Positions 37,750 to 46,473 of a DNA stretch of 64,000 nt are shown piece by piece. Source of the DNA: Bacteroidales bacterium (GTDB lineage: Bacteria > Bacteroidota > Bacteroidia > Bacteroidales > Lentimicrobiaceae). The stretch is taken from assembly GCA_024636955.1 (NCBI GenBank), contig JAGXGB010000018.1, positions 1 to 64,000 on the forward strand, given 5' to 3'. Every line of letters starts with the position of its first letter. The first letter of the stretch is position 1. The translations under genes were made by a program, and so were the position numbers. The notes beneath the pieces were generated by a model. It saw only the letters and a list, made by a program, of their open reading frames with translations, made no database searches and had not been told where the DNA came from.

Positions 37750-38724
37750 TTAGTTAGGTTGTTTGGTTAGTTTTAGGTAGAAGGGGAGGGTGAAGTTGGG
37801 TTTGTGGGACAAGTGGGACTTGTGGGACAGGGGAAATCCTGAAAACTGGGGGTTTTCGGTAGACCCTGTGGTTTCTGGTGACCTATTGGTTACTGGGTAC
37901 CCTATGCCGGAAAATTGCTTTAATTGCCCTGTACTTTCTAACCCGTAGTGTTCAATGCTGCTGAACTTGTTTGCCAGTAGCAGTGCTTCTACCTGTAGGT
38001 GCTCACTAAACAACCGGCCTACTGAGTAGTGGTCGCGCAAGTGAAGTGGTACCAATGCACTCAACTGACCCGCCAATGTTTCATCCTCCCCACAAATTAG
38101 TTCTGTAAAAGAGGTCATGTCAACCGTGTAGCCTGCAATTATACAGTGGTGGTCTTCAATAAGTATTGCCGTTTCTTCTACTGTTGAGAGATTCAGCACC
38201 TTGTGATTGCTGTTGTTGTTGTTACTGTTGTTGTTGCTATTATTGTTGGCAAACGGCAGCAGGTCGAAGCTCCAGCTTATGCCCGTTCCATCTCCCATAT
38301 TTGAAAGCATGTCAGAGAGGGTACTTTGCATCAATGTATTTATAGGTAGGGGCAATTTATTTGCAGTAGCCGGGTGTGTATGTAAACCGTCTTTATCCAG
38401 CCTGGCAAGGTAAATAGTTTCTGTCAGACTCTCGGCTTGTGCTTCATTGCATCCAGCATCAAGCAGCCATTGCTTCATTATGGTGGCTGACCGGGAGTTG
38501 TCATTCAGGTAGAAGTACAATACCACCATCAACTGATTGTTGGTTATCCCCGTAAGGACACCTGATCGGTCGTATTCCACCACCGGCTGAAACCATGCAC
38601 TTTCCCTGATGGCAGGCAGGTGTGAATGTGTGTACTGGTGGTGCTGTAAGGGCGAGTTGTCCTTATCTGATAGTAGATACCAGGTATTTGACTTTCCGGC
38701 TACAGCAGATATTACAAGCTCCAT
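37750..38724 (-). CDS. DUF3822 family protein with low-complexity insertions
   Basis: 324 residues. The body (N-terminal AVAGKSNTWYLLSD-type, later EETAILIEDHHCIIAGYTVDMTSF and LLLANKFSSIEHYGL) fits the Bacteroidota family DUF3822, which has an actin-like ATPase fold in structural predictions and is often found beside rsmD. Residues 160-173 are an Asn/Ser run (NNNSNNNSNNNNSN). Near the C terminus, HKSHLSHKPN is coded by a 9-bp gtgggacaa-type repeat. Function unknown. Divergent from prmC across an 82-bp spacer with mirrored promoter-like arms. Confidence 0.75.
   Translation of the reverse strand: MELVISAVAGKSNTWYLLSDKDNSPLQHHQYTHSHLPAIRESAWFQPVVEYDRSGVLTGITNNQLMVVLYFYLNDNSRSATIMKQWLLDAGCNEAQAESLTETIYLARLDKDGLHTHPATANKLPLPINTLMQSTLSDMLSNMGDGTGISWSFDLLPFANNNSNNNSNNNNSNHKVLNLSTVEETAILIEDHHCIIAGYTVDMTSFTELICGEDETLAGQLSALVPLHLRDHYSVGRLFSEHLQVEALLLANKFSSIEHYGLESTGQLKQFSGIGYPVTNRSPETTGSTENPQFSGFPLSHKSHLSHKPNFTLPFYLKLTKQPN
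38206..38247 (-). repeat. Asn-codon microsatellite in DUF3822 gene
   Basis: Trinucleotide-like run (gttgttgtt on the + strand) encoding the N/S tract of residues 160-173; length keeps the frame. Confidence 0.85.
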
Positions 38725-38738
38725 ATTATATTCACCAA

Positions 38739-38779
38739 AAAAATAAAGGACGGTTACTTACTAAAGAACCTTTATTTTT
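38739..38779. promoter_or_regulatory. Mirror-image divergent promoter region (DUF3822/prmC)
   Basis: 11-bp inverted repeat AAAAATAAAGG / CCTTTATTTTT (38739-38749 and 38769-38779) with a 19-bp spacer. On the + strand the right arm contains TATTTTTG (38773-38780), a -7 candidate for prmC. The left arm read leftward gives a near match. Confidence 0.4.
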
Positions 38780-38806
38780 GTATCCGGCAAAAATAAGGGT
38801 ATTCAA

Positions 38807-39781
38807 ATGACTTACCATCAGCTTGCAGCTTTAATTGTAAAAGAATTGACTCCCCTTTACGGCGATAGGGAGGCGGTGGCGCTGCAGCGATATCTTTTCA
38901 CAGCGTTGACCGGACGAAGCATGAGTGAGCTGCTGCCTGTTTACAGGGATGAAGCCGGCGACGAACTGGCCGATGCCGTCTACCGAAGTCTCAGGCAACT
39001 GAAGGATCAAGTGCCTGTTCAGTACATCACCGGTAAAGCATGGTTCTGCGATCTGGAACTGGATGTTAACCCCCATGTACTGATTCCCCGTCCGGAGACT
39101 GAAGAGATGGTGATGAAGATAGTGAATGAAACCGATAAGAATAAACCATGCCACATACTCGATATAGGCACCGGGAGCGGCGCTATTGCCATTGCACTGG
39201 CAGCACTTCTGCCAAAGGCGTCCGTTACGGCAATTGATATTTCACAGCATGCGCTTGATACTGCCGCCGCTAATGCACATAAGAACAAAGTGAATATCAG
39301 CTTCCTGCTAACTGATATTCTTCAATGGAATCCCGAACAAAAAATTCACAACACCGAACAAACAAACAACAACTCAGCACCAAGTCCCAGAACCCCCCTC
39401 GATAACCCCTCGATAAAAACTCGGGGCTCGGGGACCGCCCATAACCCAGAACCTCTTTTTGACCTGATAGTAAGCAACCCGCCTTATGTGAAACGGTCAG
39501 AAATGGAAGTTATGCCAGCCAATGTCACCCTGCACGAACCTCATTTGGCACTGTTTGTAGATGACACCGACCCGCTATTGTATTACAGGGCTATCGTTAA
39601 TTTCGCGCATCTTAATCTACAGTCAGGTGGTAACCTGTGGTTTGAAATCAATGAGGGCGAAGGCACTAACATGCTGGAGTTGTTCGCTGGCAGTGGTTTT
39701 AAAGATGTCTCTCTGCTGGATGATCTGTCCGGTAAACACCGTTTTATAAGGGCTACAAATTATATTAACACACGTCGGTAG
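38807..39781 (+). CDS. prmC: Release factor glutamine methyltransferase PrmC with an in-frame repeat insertion
   Basis: 324 residues. SAM motif LDIGTGSGAIAIALA, IDISQHALDTAAANA, and the catalytic NPPY (N224-Y227 in FDLIVSNPPYVKR). PrmC methylates the GGQ glutamine of RF1/RF2 in the cytoplasm. Residues about 178-216 form an unusual polar insertion immediately before the FDLIVSNPPY strand, where relatives have only a few residues. This insertion (39338-39454) is made of repeat units found elsewhere in the window. The start at 38807 follows the likely promoter by about 20 bases. Confidence 0.92.
   Translation: MTYHQLAALIVKELTPLYGDREAVALQRYLFTALTGRSMSELLPVYRDEAGDELADAVYRSLRQLKDQVPVQYITGKAWFCDLELDVNPHVLIPRPETEEMVMKIVNETDKNKPCHILDIGTGSGAIAIALAALLPKASVTAIDISQHALDTAAANAHKNKVNISFLLTDILQWNPEQKIHNTEQTNNNSAPSPRTPLDNPSIKTRGSGTAHNPEPLFDLIVSNPPYVKRSEMEVMPANVTLHEPHLALFVDDTDPLLYYRAIVNFAHLNLQSGGNLWFEINEGEGTNMLELFAGSGFKDVSLLDDLSGKHRFIRATNYINTRR
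39338..39454 (+). repeat. In-frame repeat insertion in prmC
   Basis: Contains a 21-base element (39406-39426) identical to 12374-12394, and CCCAGAAC/ACCCAGAAC pieces as in the 54.8-kb repeat mosaic. Encodes about 39 extra residues before the NPPY motif. Confidence 0.9.
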
Positions 39782-39853
39782 TATTCTGGAATTTTGCATT
39801 TTTGTAAATTATTAATCCTCTGATATTGTTTAACTTCTGATAATTAAACCGTT

Positions 39854-41539
39854 GTGATGAAAAAAATTCTATCTCTTATATCTTTTTCTCTTATTTCAAT
39901 TATTCTGTTTGCCCAGAACAACCGTGAAACATACATCATCAAATTCAAGGACAAAGGACAATCGCACGCCTACAGTGTATCAAATCCCTCAGCATATTTG
40001 TCTGACAGAGCCATAGAGAGGCGTTTGATGCAGCAGATACCGCTCGATGAATCTGATCTTCCTGTTAATCCCGATTATATCAATGAAATCCGGAACACCG
40101 GTGCAGGCGTATTTTACACTTCCAAATGGCTGAATATTGCCATTGCTTACGTGGAAAATGAGCAGCAACTCAACAGTATCAGGAGTCTCAGCTATGTAAA
40201 GAATGTAAGGTACTCAAATCTCATTGAGGAAAATGCTGAAAAGCAGTCGTTTAAACAGTTCTTTAACCGTGAGAAGTTTGAGAAAGTAGACAATTCCAAA
40301 TATCCGGCTTTCAAAAGCCTCGGACTTAATTATGGACCATCGGTTAACCAGGCGCAGATGTTAAAAATCGACCAGTTACACAACCAGGGATATACCGGCA
40401 ACGGGATTACCATTGCTGTGATCGATGCAGGTTTTAACAGTGTGAACACCATGGTGGTGTTCGATAGTCTGTTTGCCAATAACAAAATACTTGGCACCCG
40501 CGACTTCGTGCAACCGGGAAATAATGTATACAATGGAAATCTGAGTAGCCATGGCACTAAGGTGCTATCAACTATGGGCGGTAACTTGCCCGGACAAATT
40601 ATAGGTACTGCCCCGCATGCTTCATATTATCTTTTCAGAACTGAAGATACCTCTGCCGAGTATCTTATGGAGGAATATTACTGGGTACAGGCTGCTGAAT
40701 ATGCTGATTCACTGGGCATAGATTTACTCAACACTTCACTGGGATATACCCGTTTTGATAATCCACTGGAAGATCATACCTACATGGATATGGATGGTAA
40801 CACTACCCCCATTACCATAGGAGCTGATATGGCAGCTAAAAAAGGAATGTTGGTGATAAATAGTGCCGGCAACGAAGGTAACAACCCATGGAAATACATA
40901 TCAGCCCCTGCTGATGGTGATAGTGTGTTGGCCATTGGAGCAGTGGACGACATAGGACAATACGCCTACTTTAGTTCAGTTGGACCGACTGCTGATGGCA
41001 GAATAAAGCCTGATGTTGCTGCACAAGGCCTGAGCGCTATTGTAGCCAAGTTACCTTCAGGTATTGAGGCTGGAAGCGGCACTTCATTCTCTTCCCCCAT
41101 TATGAGTGGTGCTGCAGCTTGTCTGTGGCAAGCCAATCCTACTTACAACAATATGGAGATATTAAACGCCATCAGGCAAAGTGGCAACAAGGCATCAAAC
41201 CCTGATAACCTTACCGGCTGGGGCATACCTGATTTCGTAATTGCCAACTCCCTGCTGGTAGGTAACATCACCAAGGTACTGGCTGACAACACCATAAAAA
41301 GCTACCCAAATCCATTCAGTGATTATATAATCTCCGAGTTCTACACCCACGCCAACGCCCAAACTGAAGTCAGGCTTCTCAACTCCATGGGCATGCTCAT
41401 CAAAACCAGCAAACCCGCCACCCTCGCACAAGGCATCAACAGAATAAAGTTTGAAGACCTCGGCTTACTGCCTAATGGAATTTACTTTATCCAGGTTGCT
41501 AATGGGGGGAAGAGTTTTACCAGGAAAGTGGTGAAGTAA
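39854..41539 (+). CDS. T9SS-sorted subtilisin-like serine protease (S8)
   Basis: 561 residues. Signal peptide MMKKILSLISFSLISIILFAQ, a propeptide-like region with LSDRAIERR, then the S8 domain with catalytic Asp in AVIDAGFN, His in SSHGTKV, and Ser in GSGTSFSSPIMSG. The C-terminal about 75 residues are a type A sorting domain (SYPNPFSDYI ... GIYFIQVANGGKSFTRKVVK). It is probably a surface or secreted protease. It begins 72 bp after prmC, same strand, and ends 19 bp before the convergent symporter gene. Confidence 0.93.
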   Translation: MMKKILSLISFSLISIILFAQNNRETYIIKFKDKGQSHAYSVSNPSAYLSDRAIERRLMQQIPLDESDLPVNPDYINEIRNTGAGVFYTSKWLNIAIAYVENEQQLNSIRSLSYVKNVRYSNLIEENAEKQSFKQFFNREKFEKVDNSKYPAFKSLGLNYGPSVNQAQMLKIDQLHNQGYTGNGITIAVIDAGFNSVNTMVVFDSLFANNKILGTRDFVQPGNNVYNGNLSSHGTKVLSTMGGNLPGQIIGTAPHASYYLFRTEDTSAEYLMEEYYWVQAAEYADSLGIDLLNTSLGYTRFDNPLEDHTYMDMDGNTTPITIGADMAAKKGMLVINSAGNEGNNPWKYISAPADGDSVLAIGAVDDIGQYAYFSSVGPTADGRIKPDVAAQGLSAIVAKLPSGIEAGSGTSFSSPIMSGAAACLWQANPTYNNMEILNAIRQSGNKASNPDNLTGWGIPDFVIANSLLVGNITKVLADNTIKSYPNPFSDYIISEFYTHANAQTEVRLLNSMGMLIKTSKPATLAQGINRIKFEDLGLLPNGIYFIQVANGGKSFTRKVVK

Positions 41540-41558
41540 GTAGTGTTGCTAAATGTTA

Positions 41559-42998
41559 TTAGTTTCTAGCCCTACCAGGGAAGGCATACGACAAAATAAC
41601 AAAAATGATCAGTGATGCAAGTATACCAAATATATTCGGGTCTAATGAGTAAGGAAGTTTCACTGATGTTAACGTAAGGAACAGTGTTGTTGAACCACCT
41701 GTTAGCATTGCCCATATTGCAGCTACTGTACTTCCTTTTTTCCAGAAGAATGCACCTAATACCGGTATAAACAAACCGCTTACCATGAAAGCATAGGAAT
41801 AGAGCATTAGTTCAAGCACATTTTTCATGTTCCATGCTAGTAATAACGACAGTATACCAATAGCTAAGGTTACAAGCTGCGAAATAATCAGATGTGCTTT
41901 ATTATTTGTTGGAAGCTTAAATAATTTACTCAGAATATCTGTTTGAATGTTTCCGGAAGCAGCCATTAAGCAGCTATCAGCTGTTGACATAATTGCCGAA
42001 AAGTAGGCCGCCATCATCAATCCCATAAGTCCAATAGGAAGTACTTTTCTCAATAATAGTGGCAAACCCATTTCGGCATCAATACTAGCACCTGCAGCGT
42101 ATCCAAGTGACTCAAATAAACCATTTTCATATCCTACTCTGGCAAAAAGGCCAAGAACAACACCCATAAATGCCATTATCGGCCATTCAAATAATCCGGC
42201 TATAAACCAGGCTCGCTTGGCCTCTTTTATTGACCGGGTTGAGTAAATACGCTGGTAGAGCGTCATTCCCACGAACCAAATTGGTATGATTGTTACTGCC
42301 CAGTTTAGCAAAGTCTGCCAGGCTATATTATTTAGTGACAGAAAATCAGATGATAGTGTCGACTTTATAGCAGGCATCCCTCCAATAGCAACAAATGAAA
42401 TCGGGATTCCGATAAAGATCATGCCACCCATCAGTATTAGCCATTGAAAAGTATCAGTATATATTACTGCCTTCATCCCTCCAAGTACAGTATAGCCCAC
42501 TGCTATAATGCCCATGATGACCAAAGCTGTATTTATTTCTAATCCTTCAAAAGAGGCAGAAGCAAGCTTTGCACCTGCCAGAATTTGAGAACTGGTAAAA
42601 CCGATATAACCAATTGCCGATATAATGCCGGCAATCAGTGCAACCCTGGGACTGTAAAAGTATTCAAACAATTGTGGAAAAGTATAGAATTTATGACGTG
42701 AAGCTATTGCCCCTGCCTTGGGAATAAGAAACACAGCACTTAACCACGCCCCAATTAATCCGGTGAACAGCATCCATGAACCCGATAGTCCCATAATAAA
42801 TCCCAGTCCGCCTAATCCTATTGAGAATCCTCCACCCACATCAGTTGCAACAACTGACAAGCCAATGTGAAAACTGCCCATTTTTCGTCCACCAACGTAG
42901 TAATCTTCAATATTTTTATTCTTTTTGAAAAAGTAAAAACCAATGCCTAAAACAATCAGCATATAAACAATAAAAATGATCAGATCAATTAAATGCAT
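41559..42998 (-). CDS. Sodium:solute symporter family transporter
   Basis: 479 residues with about thirteen membrane helices and an N-terminal YYVGGRKMGSFHIGLSVVATDVGGGFSIGLGG region, the signature of the SSS family. Two later helices carry the conserved AAYFSAIMSTADSCLMAASGN segment near the sodium site. Substrate unknown; sugar, proline, pantothenate and sialic acid carriers share the fold. Convergent with the subtilase gene. Confidence 0.93.
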   Translation of the reverse strand: MHLIDLIIFIVYMLIVLGIGFYFFKKNKNIEDYYVGGRKMGSFHIGLSVVATDVGGGFSIGLGGLGFIMGLSGSWMLFTGLIGAWLSAVFLIPKAGAIASRHKFYTFPQLFEYFYSPRVALIAGIISAIGYIGFTSSQILAGAKLASASFEGLEINTALVIMGIIAVGYTVLGGMKAVIYTDTFQWLILMGGMIFIGIPISFVAIGGMPAIKSTLSSDFLSLNNIAWQTLLNWAVTIIPIWFVGMTLYQRIYSTRSIKEAKRAWFIAGLFEWPIMAFMGVVLGLFARVGYENGLFESLGYAAGASIDAEMGLPLLLRKVLPIGLMGLMMAAYFSAIMSTADSCLMAASGNIQTDILSKLFKLPTNNKAHLIISQLVTLAIGILSLLLAWNMKNVLELMLYSYAFMVSGLFIPVLGAFFWKKGSTVAAIWAMLTGGSTTLFLTLTSVKLPYSLDPNIFGILASLIIFVILSYAFPGRARN

Positions 42999-43139
42999 AA
43001 AATCAATAATTAAGTTCTGTTTAAGATTGCAAGATAATAAAATTATCAGAAGATCATGCTTCCATATCTCTACAATTAAGAAACAGCTAAGGGTAAGTTA
43101 ATTGACCGTTTTGGGTTGGACGCAAACATGGCATACTAA

Positions 43140-43170
43140 AATCGCAGTTGGATTAGCTACAACTGCGATT
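43140..43170 (-). terminator. Hairpin downstream of the small lipoprotein gene
   Basis: Perfect 11-bp arms AATCGCAGTTG (43140-43150) and its complement (43160-43170). Read leftward, it is followed by TTTTAG-type sequence, so it could terminate the gene at 43250. Confidence 0.55.
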
Positions 43171-43249
43171 GTTCTTATTTTAGGAATGTGTTCCTGGCCT
43201 TACTTGCAGGCCCTGATATTTCTGATTATTATATAGCTAATGTGTTCTT

Positions 43250-43873
43250 TCACAATTTGGTTGATTTTAAGCTGGCAGATTTATTAAGTGCAGACGAATC
43301 AAAATAGCGAAGTGTTCCCTTATAAAATCCAGTAACCTTTTTTCCGTTAAAACCTGTACAGTCAATGGTAACACTATATTCGCTTCCACTTTTAGAGATA
43401 ATTACCGTTCCGCTGGCAAATTCCGCTTGATCGCCTGATTCATCCACTTCTGAATCATAGTTAATTACATAAGCCCCATAGCCAAACGTTCCAATTGAAC
43501 AAGGCTCATCAGAAGTGAATGCATACTTCACATTATCAAGCGTATTACCAGTAGTCGAGTACATTTCAAAATAAATACCATGACCTTTTCCTACTAATGA
43601 ATATTCGTTTTCTTCATCTGTTTCTACTATTAATCCTTCAGAGTGAAGTAGCAAATCGGTACTATAACCGTAATACCAACTAGTATCATCATCTGCTCCG
43701 TAATTTTCCAGAATTCCTGCCGATAAGTTATATTCAATATCGCCAACTTTTAAAAAATTTTTAGTCACTTTATTGGCATCATCATTTTTGTCACCATCAT
43801 CCTTTTTGTCACAGCTCATTAACAATGAACTTGCTAAAATTAATCCTGTTAATAGTTTGGTTAAGTGTTGCAT
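43250..43873 (-). CDS. Small lipoprotein, unknown function
   Basis: 207 residues. Lipoprotein signal with LLMSC (cysteine 21), followed by a charged linker (DKKDDGDKNDDANK) and a beta-rich domain, with KVGDIEYNLSAG near its start and GSEYSVTIDCTGFNGKKVTGFYKGTLRYFD near its end. The C-terminal part resembles small Bacteroidota lipoproteins of unknown role. Transcribed alone, with hairpin downstream. Confidence 0.8.
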   Translation of the reverse strand: MQHLTKLLTGLILASSLLMSCDKKDDGDKNDDANKVTKNFLKVGDIEYNLSAGILENYGADDDTSWYYGYSTDLLLHSEGLIVETDEENEYSLVGKGHGIYFEMYSTTGNTLDNVKYAFTSDEPCSIGTFGYGAYVINYDSEVDESGDQAEFASGTVIISKSGSEYSVTIDCTGFNGKKVTGFYKGTLRYFDSSALNKSASLKSTKL

Positions 43874-44094
43874 TTTTTCTTACGATTTAATTGTTTATGA
43901 TTTAACTATCCCACAGCAGTCCATTTCGCTTTGGTGTGCCAATTAACTCTTAACAAACGTTAATGTTCATTCGTAGACATAACCTTTCCTGCAACCAACA
44001 AACTTCTGGCTGAGCACAGAAGTCTACCTCGATGCCAACTCGGTGACCACGTGCATCTTTTTTAGATTCTGGGCGCCTAATGGTGGGTGATTTA

Positions 44095-45168
44095 TTATTC
44101 TTTCTCGTAAATAATTTGGCTTCGTAATTTTAAGTCAAGTTCATGTGCCATATTATCGAAATTGGCACAAATTATTACGCCGTAATTGTTGCTTTTCAGC
44201 AAGTAAAAGCCAATTTTCGCACTCCATCCCCTTGTGTCTCCGCCAACGTATCCCACAATTTTACCTGATGTTTTTATACCATTCCAATCTACAGGTTTTG
44301 ATTGATTGAAAAGTAAAACTTTGGAATTGTTACTCATTAGGAGTGTGTCGTTCAATATTGAGAGGTAAATTTTGGCTAAATCTGAAACTGTAGAATATTC
44401 GCCACCAGCACCTGAAGGTCTGTCTCCAATAAGGGCAGTCTTAATTTCAATTGGTATGCCTTTCTTCATTTTATAAGGAAGTGCATGTCCTGTGATTACA
44501 TCACCCGTCCTGGCAAAGCCTGAATTATTCATATTCAAGGGCTTGAAAATTTTATCGTTCACAACTTCCTCAAAACTCTTTCCTTCAATCTTCGAGACAA
44601 TAGCTCCCAGAAGGTAATACCCGGAGTTTGAATACTGTGATTTGGCTCCTGGTGCGAATCGTAATTTTTCTTCTGAAATTATCTCTACCACCTTGTTTTG
44701 AAAATCTGAGACATCAGCCTCCACAAGCTTAATATAGTCTTTATTTATGTAGATATCCCCTAATCCAGCCCTATGACTTAATAAGTCCGCAATGGTGATT
44801 TCGTTTGATGGTGAAGTATCAAAGCATGAATAAAAATCACTAACCCGGTCAGTTAATTTCAACTTGCCTTCTTCTATTAGCTGTAGTATTACAACTTTGG
44901 TGAATAACTTCCCGACGGATGCAATGTTTGATTTTGTGTCAGGTGTGTATTTTAATTGCGATGCATAATTCGCAAAACCAACACTTTTAGAGAATATGAT
45001 GTTATTATTTTCAACGATAATAACTGAGCCTGAAAAATTACCTAAATCAGCTTCAGCCTGAATAATGCTGTCGAGAGCTGCTGTATTAATACTTTGCTGA
45101 GCAAATAGTTGAGTGCTTATCAATAACAGGCAGAAGGTTAATGTTGAATAAATGGTCCTTATTTTCAT
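44095..45168 (-). CDS. Beta-lactamase-family serine hydrolase (class C-like)
   Basis: 357 residues. Signal peptide ending LFAQQ, then SxxK (S84-K87 in NIASVGKLF) and YSN (Y179-N181), the class C/PBP4-like pattern. It probably hydrolyses a D-alanyl, ester or related bond in the periplasm; a true beta-lactamase activity is not shown. The start codon is followed upstream by two copies of a 19-21 bp duplication that creates two mini-ORFs (see finding). Confidence 0.9.
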   Translation of the reverse strand: MKIRTIYSTLTFCLLLISTQLFAQQSINTAALDSIIQAEADLGNFSGSVIIVENNNIIFSKSVGFANYASQLKYTPDTKSNIASVGKLFTKVVILQLIEEGKLKLTDRVSDFYSCFDTSPSNEITIADLLSHRAGLGDIYINKDYIKLVEADVSDFQNKVVEIISEEKLRFAPGAKSQYSNSGYYLLGAIVSKIEGKSFEEVVNDKIFKPLNMNNSGFARTGDVITGHALPYKMKKGIPIEIKTALIGDRPSGAGGEYSTVSDLAKIYLSILNDTLLMSNNSKVLLFNQSKPVDWNGIKTSGKIVGYVGGDTRGWSAKIGFYLLKSNNYGVIICANFDNMAHELDLKLRSQIIYEKE

Positions 45169-45171
45169 TGA

Positions 45172-45211
45172 GTTAATCTATTATTTTCATGGGTTAATCT
45201 ATTATTTTCAT
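45172..45211 (-). repeat. Tandem duplication of the serine hydrolase start region
   Basis: gttaatctattattttcat occurs at 45172-45190 and 45193-45211. On the minus strand each copy reads ATG AAA ATA ATA GAT TAA (MKIID stop) just upstream of the real start at 45168. Confidence 0.9.
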
Positions 45212-45560
45212 TTCCCTTAAAATACTTAATGTTCATCTCTTGCCCATCCAGTATTTACTTTAAGCACATAATTGTCAGTTTGTTCAATTTTCATCAATTC
45301 TTTTAAAATTACGAATGGCTCCTTCTTAAATGGCAGAGACTCTTCATAGATTCCAATCAATCACACCTGTCTCGAGTGCAATTAACGTATTCAATAATTT
45401 GAATGTTGAAGCTTGTAAAGTAGCATATTGACTATCTACTTTTAAAAGCTTTAACCAATCAATTAAACAGTTCTGGTATTCTTATTCGCATTTGACATGC
45501 AAATATATTCCATATCTAAACAATTATCCACTGGTTCAGATGTTTTGGGTTTAAAAAAAG

Positions 45561-45601
45561 GGCTCCACACCAGCAGCCTAAACCAGACTGCCGTGTGAAG
45601 T
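45561..45601. repeat. Hairpin element copy 1
   Basis: Similar to 47433-47474. Begins GGCT(C/T)CACAC and ends GTGTGAAGT here; the arms pair with one G-U. Both copies flank the frameshifted aspartyl protease. Confidence 0.65.
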
Positions 45602-45747
45602 ATATATAGAGTTGCAATTACACCCTGATTTCACATCGGGATGCAGCATTCTAACCAAGATGTCAAAGAACTATTGTTTATCACTCCCTACTCACAATCC
45701 ATGCCTTATGTCAGGAAATTTGACTTTGTCGCCTAATGACGGTCAAA

Positions 45748-45851
45748 TGTCAGTTTTTGGCAGAAAAGGCAACTGACACGAAAACTGACACGAAGGTGAC
45801 AATAGGCGATAATGGGCGACTATAGGCGACACACACTGACATATTGTCTAT
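45748..45851. repeat. Twin module A: 10-bp units GGYGAYWATA
   Basis: Starts TGTCAGTTTTTGGCAG, then AAAACTGACACGAA, then four 10-bp units at 45795-45834 (ggtgacaata, ggcgataatg, ggcgactata, ggcgacacac), then ends ATTGTCTAT (45843-45851). Confidence 0.85.
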
Positions 45852-45905
45852 CAACTTTTAGGCAACAGTGCCATTTTTTTTAAAATGATACCCACTGATA
45901 CCCTG

Positions 45906-46010
45906 TGTCATGGTTTTTGGCAGTTATTCGTCATGACACTAAAACTGACACAAGGTATCAAAAGGTACCAAAAGGTATCAAAAGGTATCATGTACTGCCA
46001 AATTGTCTAT
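45906..46010. repeat. Twin module B: 10-bp units GGTATCAAAA
   Basis: Same architecture and nearly same spacing as module A, but the four units (45954-45993) read ggtatcaaaa, ggtaccaaaa, ggtatcaaaa, ggtatcatgt. Ends ATTGTCTAT (46002-46010). Confidence 0.85.
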
Positions 46011-46227
46011 ATTATCACGGGTATGCATAATGTTGGTTTGCCCGATGAGGTCCTCCGCCTCTGTGTGATGTAAATAACACCTGATTCTTACCAGGTATGA
46101 ATTATTGGATTTGACCCATGTGGATCAAATTTTGGATTATAGCACAAAACATGAAAGAATAAGTGATGTATCTTTTGAAGGTTGAAAATATGCATTCAGT
46201 TGGCTTTTATTTTAATTTCATTACATT

Positions 46228-46282
46228 CAACCTAGTATCAACCTAGTATAAACATTCTACCAACCTAATATAACCATAGTAT
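46228..46282. repeat. 11-bp tandem array (caacctagtat)
   Basis: Five 11-bp units: caacctagtat at 46228 and 46239, aaacattctac at 46250, caacctaatat at 46261, aaccatagtat at 46272. Period close to one DNA turn. Confidence 0.75.
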
Positions 46283-46416
46283 AAAGTACATTGATTAAAT
46301 ATATCTAATACTTGGTTTATAGTTGGATGTATTGAATGAAAATCATATTTAAGATGCCTGGGATCATTCCACCTTCCCTTTTCATTATATAATTTTTTAC
46401 ATCAAATACTTCTTTA

Positions 46417-46424
46417 TATATTTG
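46417..46424 (+). promoter_or_regulatory. Candidate -7 element TATATTTG
   Basis: Matches TAnnTTTG and is placed 49 bases before the ATG at 46474. No clear -33 element. Confidence 0.4.
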
Positions 46425-46473
46425 CGTGAGGGGAAGGTAGGTTGCTGAATAGGTAAAAACTAATAACGACACG

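Larger units (their letters stand above)
45212..46473. other. 1.3-kb noncoding, repeat-rich region
   Basis: No convincing gene. It contains a hairpin-forming element (45561-45601), twin about 105-bp modules with 10-bp tandem units (45748-45851 and 45906-46010) and an 11-bp array (46228-46282). The small open frame 45885-46073 lies across the second module and has no protein-like features. Confidence 0.7.

Noticed and set aside
44095-45168. Antibiotic resistance beta-lactamase
   Set aside because: The SxxK and YSN motifs also occur in many esterases and peptidases; no evidence for drug hydrolysis.
45795-45993. Plasmid replication iterons
   Set aside because: The 10-bp units resemble iterons in spacing but are short, only four per array, and no Rep gene is near.
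45885-46073. Small open frame across twin module B
   Set aside because: It is encoded by the repeat and has no protein-like composition or start context; noncoding repeat structure explains it.
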